Origin: Hymenobacter rigui
Lineage (GTDB): Bacteria; Bacteroidota; Bacteroidia; Cytophagales; Hymenobacteraceae
Direction of reading: 5' to 3'
DNA: 64,000 bases
Assembly (NCBI RefSeq): GCF_003944715.1
Contig: NZ_RWIT01000009.1
Span: 62,001 to 126,000, forward strand
Shown here: positions 61,698 through 64,000 of the stretch, piece after piece
Layout: each line of letters begins with the position of its first letter
Numbering within the stretch: the stretch's first letter is position 1
Program-made: the position numbers and the translations under genes
The notes under the pieces: generated by a model
Database searches by the model: none
Seen by the model: the letters and a program-made list of their open reading frames with translations, nothing else
Told to the model about the DNA's origin: nothing

Positions 61698-61836
61698 AGG
61701 AAACGGGCTGATGAAGGCAGAAAAACCAGTAGCTGTACTACGCCCCGCCCGAAAAGTTGGCTTTCGGGTGCAGTTCAGGTTAACAACCGCCCGATTTATC
61801 CGTTGCTTTGCCTTTCCATTCTCTTTTCTGAGGCCC

Positions 61837-62628
61837 ATGCCTGCACCTACGCTTGCCTTGCGCACCGTCGACGTGACGCGCTATATTATTCCGCTGCGGG
61901 AGGGCGGCTCCCTGCCGGCCCTGGTAGAGGCCTACGACGGCTTTATGTACGTGGTAAAGTTCCGGGGAGCAGGCCAGGGGCTGAAGGCACTGATTGCCGA
62001 GCTTATTGTGGGCGAAATTGCCCGTCAGCTGGGGCTGCGGATGCCGGAGCTGGTGTTCATCAACCTGAGCGAAGCCTTCGGCCGCACCGAGCCCGACGAG
62101 GAAATCCAGGACCTGCTGCGCTTCAGCACCGGCCTCAACCTGGCCCTGCATTTCCTGGCCGGCGCCGTCACCTTCGACCCCATCATCAATGACGTAGACG
62201 CCCGGCTGGCCTCGCTGATAGTGTGGCTGGATTGCCTCACGCTGAACGTGGACCGCACCGCCCGCAACACCAATATGCTGATGTGGCACCGGGAGCTGTG
62301 GCTCATTGACCACGGCGCGGCCCTGTACGTGCACCACAGCGGGGCGGGCTGGGCTAGTAAAGCCACCCGCCCGTTTCCGCAGCTCAAAGACCACGTGCTG
62401 CTACCCCGGGCCACCGAGCTGGCCTGGGCCGATGCCGAAGCCCACGCCCGCCTCTCATCGGAGGTGCTAACGGCCATTGTGGCCCTGGTACCCGACGAGT
62501 GGCTGCAGGAGCCCGACCTTAGCCCCGAGGAGCAGCGCGCCCAGTACGTGGAGTTTCTGACCACCCGACTGGCCGCGTCATCATCATTTGTTCAGGAAGC
62601 CCAATCTGCCCGCAATGCACTTGTTTGA
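61837..62628 (+). CDS. HipA-like kinase (first gene of a HipA/DUF3037 pair)
   Basis: 263-aa protein with the HipA-type kinase fold. Lys-like position in YVVKFRGAGQGLKALIAELI, catalytic loop LNVDRTARNTNML with Asp and Asn, and metal-binding LWLIDHGAAL. The C-terminal region is short (PDEWLQEPDLSPEEQRAQYVEFL). It is smaller than E. coli HipA (440 aa) and lacks the N-terminal HipA couple domain. A HipB-type regulator is not next to it; instead its last codons overlap the DUF3037 gene. ATG 61837 (MPAPTLALRTVDVTRY) fits. Confidence 0.82.
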   Translation: MPAPTLALRTVDVTRYIIPLREGGSLPALVEAYDGFMYVVKFRGAGQGLKALIAELIVGEIARQLGLRMPELVFINLSEAFGRTEPDEEIQDLLRFSTGLNLALHFLAGAVTFDPIINDVDARLASLIVWLDCLTLNVDRTARNTNMLMWHRELWLIDHGAALYVHHSGAGWASKATRPFPQLKDHVLLPRATELAWADAEAHARLSSEVLTAIVALVPDEWLQEPDLSPEEQRAQYVEFLTTRLAASSSFVQEAQSARNALV

Positions 62629-62992
62629 GTATGCCGTGCTGCGCGTGGTGCCCCGCGTAGAGCGCGAAGAGTTTTTGAATGTGGGCGTGATTCTGTACTG
62701 CTCGGCTCAGGGGTTTCTGCAAACGCGCTGTCACCTGCCCGAAGCCCGTCTGCAGGCCTTCGCCGGCCCCGGCCTTGATCTGGACGACCTACGAGCCCGG
62801 TTACAGGCGTTTGAGCGAATCTGCCAGGGCCGGCGCGAGGGTGGGCCCATCGGGCAGCTGGCCCTGGCCTCGCGCTTCCGGTGGCTCACGGCCATGCGCA
62901 GCACCATTGTGCAGACGTCGGCCGTCCACCCCGGGCTATGTGAAGATGCCGCTGCTATGCTGGATAGACTGTATGAGCAGTTAGTGGCTTGA
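62615..62992 (+). CDS. DUF3037 family protein
   Basis: 125-aa protein. The start MHLFEYAVLRVVPRVEREEFLNVGVILYC is the family hallmark, followed by ASRFRWLTAMRSTIVQTSAVHPG. The ATG at 62615 overlaps the last 14 bases of the HipA-like gene, a linked arrangement seen in many bacteria. Function unknown; the pairing suggests it acts with the kinase. No toxin-antitoxin activity is shown. Confidence 0.85.
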   Translation: MHLFEYAVLRVVPRVEREEFLNVGVILYCSAQGFLQTRCHLPEARLQAFAGPGLDLDDLRARLQAFERICQGRREGGPIGQLALASRFRWLTAMRSTIVQTSAVHPGLCEDAAAMLDRLYEQLVA

Positions 62993-63061
62993 TAATGAGC
63001 TTGGTTTGTGTGAAAATTTGACTATATTCCGATAGTCAACTCTCACCAAATCAGACGGATT

Positions 63062-63202
63062 ATGGAACTGCACAACAACTGGCCCGCTCAGCGCGGCCTG
63101 CATCTGAACCGGTTACCATGGTGGGCTTACGCCCTATTCATCCCGGCCGTGTACGGAATGGGCTGGGTACTGCATCTGCTGGGTGTGATACCCGGCCAGT
63201 GA
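63062..63202 (+). CDS. 46-aa small membrane protein
   Basis: ATG 63062 opens a frame too short for the usual gene lists. Residues 1-18 are polar with Trp and Arg; 19-40 form one membrane segment (WWAYALFIPAVYGMGWVLHL), ending VIPGQ. The stop is TGA 63200-63202. A G/C-rich hairpin follows at 63226. The hydrophobic aromatic pattern and the tight gene-plus-hairpin arrangement support a real protein, although there is no homology evidence. Confidence 0.5.
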   Translation: MELHNNWPAQRGLHLNRLPWWAYALFIPAVYGMGWVLHLLGVIPGQ

Positions 63203-63225
63203 GCCGATGAATTGATATCCAAAGC

Positions 63226-63266
63226 GGCCCGCCCCGGCAGTAGCTATGCTACTGCCGGGGCGGGCC
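63226..63266. terminator. Hairpin between the 46-aa gene and the next minus-strand gene
   Basis: GGCCCGCCCCGGCAGTAG at 63226-63243 pairs with 63249-63266 around a short loop. No long T run on either side, so it may be a strong hairpin rather than an intrinsic terminator. Confidence 0.6.
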
Positions 63267-63282
63267 TTACCATGCGCAGTTA

Positions 63283-63849
63283 TTACGCAGAGAGGGGGGC
63301 TGTTGCCACCTGTTGCAGCAGAACAAGCAGTAAATGATATATTTCCTGCAGCTGTGCGGGTTCGGTTAGAGCACGCTCTTCGGTAAAAGTCAGCTGCAGG
63401 GGCGCAGTGGCTTCGTGTGAGGCCGGAGCCAGCGCCAAGCGGGCATCGGGGTAGCGCAGGAGGGTAGCGCGTACCTCCGGGTGGGCCAATATCTGCCGGA
63501 GCGTGTCGGGCTGATTGGTGGTGATAATGAAGGCCTCGTCCAGCTCCGGGTCGCCCAGCTCTACGTCCTGCAGACCCAGCAGCTTGCCTACCTCATGAAC
63601 CCAATCCTGTTCGTGCAGCGCAAAGTGAAAAGCTGTGTGCACGGGAACCGAAGCCGTCAGAGTGGTCAGCTCATAGCCGCCTTCAAACCCGCCGCCCAAA
63701 TCAATGTCCAGCTCCAGCCGAACATGAAAATCCTGCTGGTACAGGTCGGCGCGGTAGTCATATAGATCGGGCTGTTGTGCCATATCAGCGGCTACTTGCT
63801 GCCATACAGCGGCTTCCGTATCGGCCCGGAAAGTGGGAGTAGTATCCAT
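63283..63849 (-). CDS. Hypothetical protein
   Basis: 188-aa cytoplasmic protein starting MDTTPTFRADTEAAVWQQVA. It has a beta-rich centre (DFHVRLELDIDLGGGFEGGYELTTLTASVPVHTAFHFALHEQDWV), then VELGDPELDEAFIITTNQPDTLRQILAHPEVRATLL, which reads like the C-terminal part of DUF3137 proteins (dPelDeaFvI.tn.p...l). Function unknown. ATG 63849 is preferred to the upstream ATG at 63879. Confidence 0.6.
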   Translation of the reverse strand: MDTTPTFRADTEAAVWQQVAADMAQQPDLYDYRADLYQQDFHVRLELDIDLGGGFEGGYELTTLTASVPVHTAFHFALHEQDWVHEVGKLLGLQDVELGDPELDEAFIITTNQPDTLRQILAHPEVRATLLRYPDARLALAPASHEATAPLQLTFTEERALTEPAQLQEIYHLLLVLLQQVATAPLSA

Positions 63850-63915
63850 GAGTAGAAAGGGGGAATGTATCAGATGCACTTACTTCGTTTCCCTGAAGAA
63901 AGTTGGTGCCCGAAG

Positions 63916-63999
63916 CTAGTAGCCCCGCCGTAAGTCCACGGGGTTTTCGAGTGGTTCCTGCTGCTGTAGATGCTGTAAGTTGCGCAGAAACAGCGCAAT
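63916..63999 (-). CDS. C-terminal end of an unrecognised protein, cut by the window edge
   Basis: On the minus strand the frame runs from the window end (first full codon at 63999-63997) to TAG 63918-63916, giving 27 residues (IALFLRNLQHLQQQEPLENP, then VDLRRGY). The sequence is protein-like. The rest of the gene lies outside the window, so the family cannot be named. Confidence 0.5.
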   Translation of the reverse strand: MALFLRNLQHLQQQEPLENPVDLRRGY

Positions 64000-64000
64000 C

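Noticed and set aside
61837..62992. Classical HipBA toxin-antitoxin operon
   Set aside because: No HipB-type helix-turn-helix gene is adjacent; the partner is a DUF3037 protein.

Overview
The window looks like chromosomal DNA of a G+C-rich member of the Bacteroidota, most like Hymenobacter or a close relative in the Cytophagales. Pointers are a secreted protein with a C-terminal type IX secretion sorting domain, a large Reg_prop/Y_Y_Y sensor kinase, TAnnTTTG-type promoters (best case TTTG-N19-TACCTTTG in front of nuoA), a short NuoG without the molybdopterin domain, and Uma2, SUKH and DUF2314 genes. The genus is an inference; no rRNA or tRNA gene was seen.

Layout. 1-11 kb: a gene cut by the window edge, a small gene broken by an in-frame stop, a phytanoyl-CoA dioxygenase-like gene, a sensor kinase with its NarL-type regulator, a PolB-like 3'-5' exonuclease, a DUF937/OmpA protein, an S41 peptidase and a propeller-like gene with an internal stop. 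11-29 kb: all fourteen respiratory complex I genes on the minus strand, in two blocks (nuoA to nuoJ, and nuoK to nuoN). The blocks are separated by immunity-like genes (DUF2314 lipoprotein, SUKH-like, STM3941-like), an ECF sigma factor with a small membrane protein, and a MaoC hydratase. 29-38 kb: Uma2, pruA, a GH43 enzyme, a dNMP-kinase-like protein, a YjjG-type nucleotidase, an ArsR regulator with a ferredoxin-like protein, a CarboxypepD_reg-like protein and a type II NADH dehydrogenase. 37.8-44.4 kb: a urease locus with a nickel permease-like protein, fused ureAB, ureC, ureF, ureG and an inverted ureD; an A+T-rich orphan gene sits between ureAB and ureC, and no ureE is present. 44.4-64 kb: KDPG aldolase, several orphans, an M1 aminopeptidase, a HupE/UreJ protein, a 1487-aa T9SS cargo protein, ClpB, a cupin, a PfkB kinase, an overlapping HipA-like/DUF3037 pair and two hypothetical genes.

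The most striking unexplained structure is intergenic. Many gaps, including seven junctions inside the complex I operon, hold long imperfect palindromes. One class carries a GTCATnC core and repeat-like arms related between copies. In the other class each arm is a degenerate tandem array of a short word (for example GTTAGTTGTC or GTATTGAGTA), with the reverse complement of those words in the other arm and a different word set at most sites. One palindrome supplies the C-terminal tail of the nickel permease-like gene.

Functionally, complex I, NDH-2 and PruA feed electrons into respiration. The urease locus with its nickel transporter handles urea. The sensor/regulator pair and the ECF sigma factor are the main regulators. 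Starts were usually moved from the longest open frame to the first start that fits the family.
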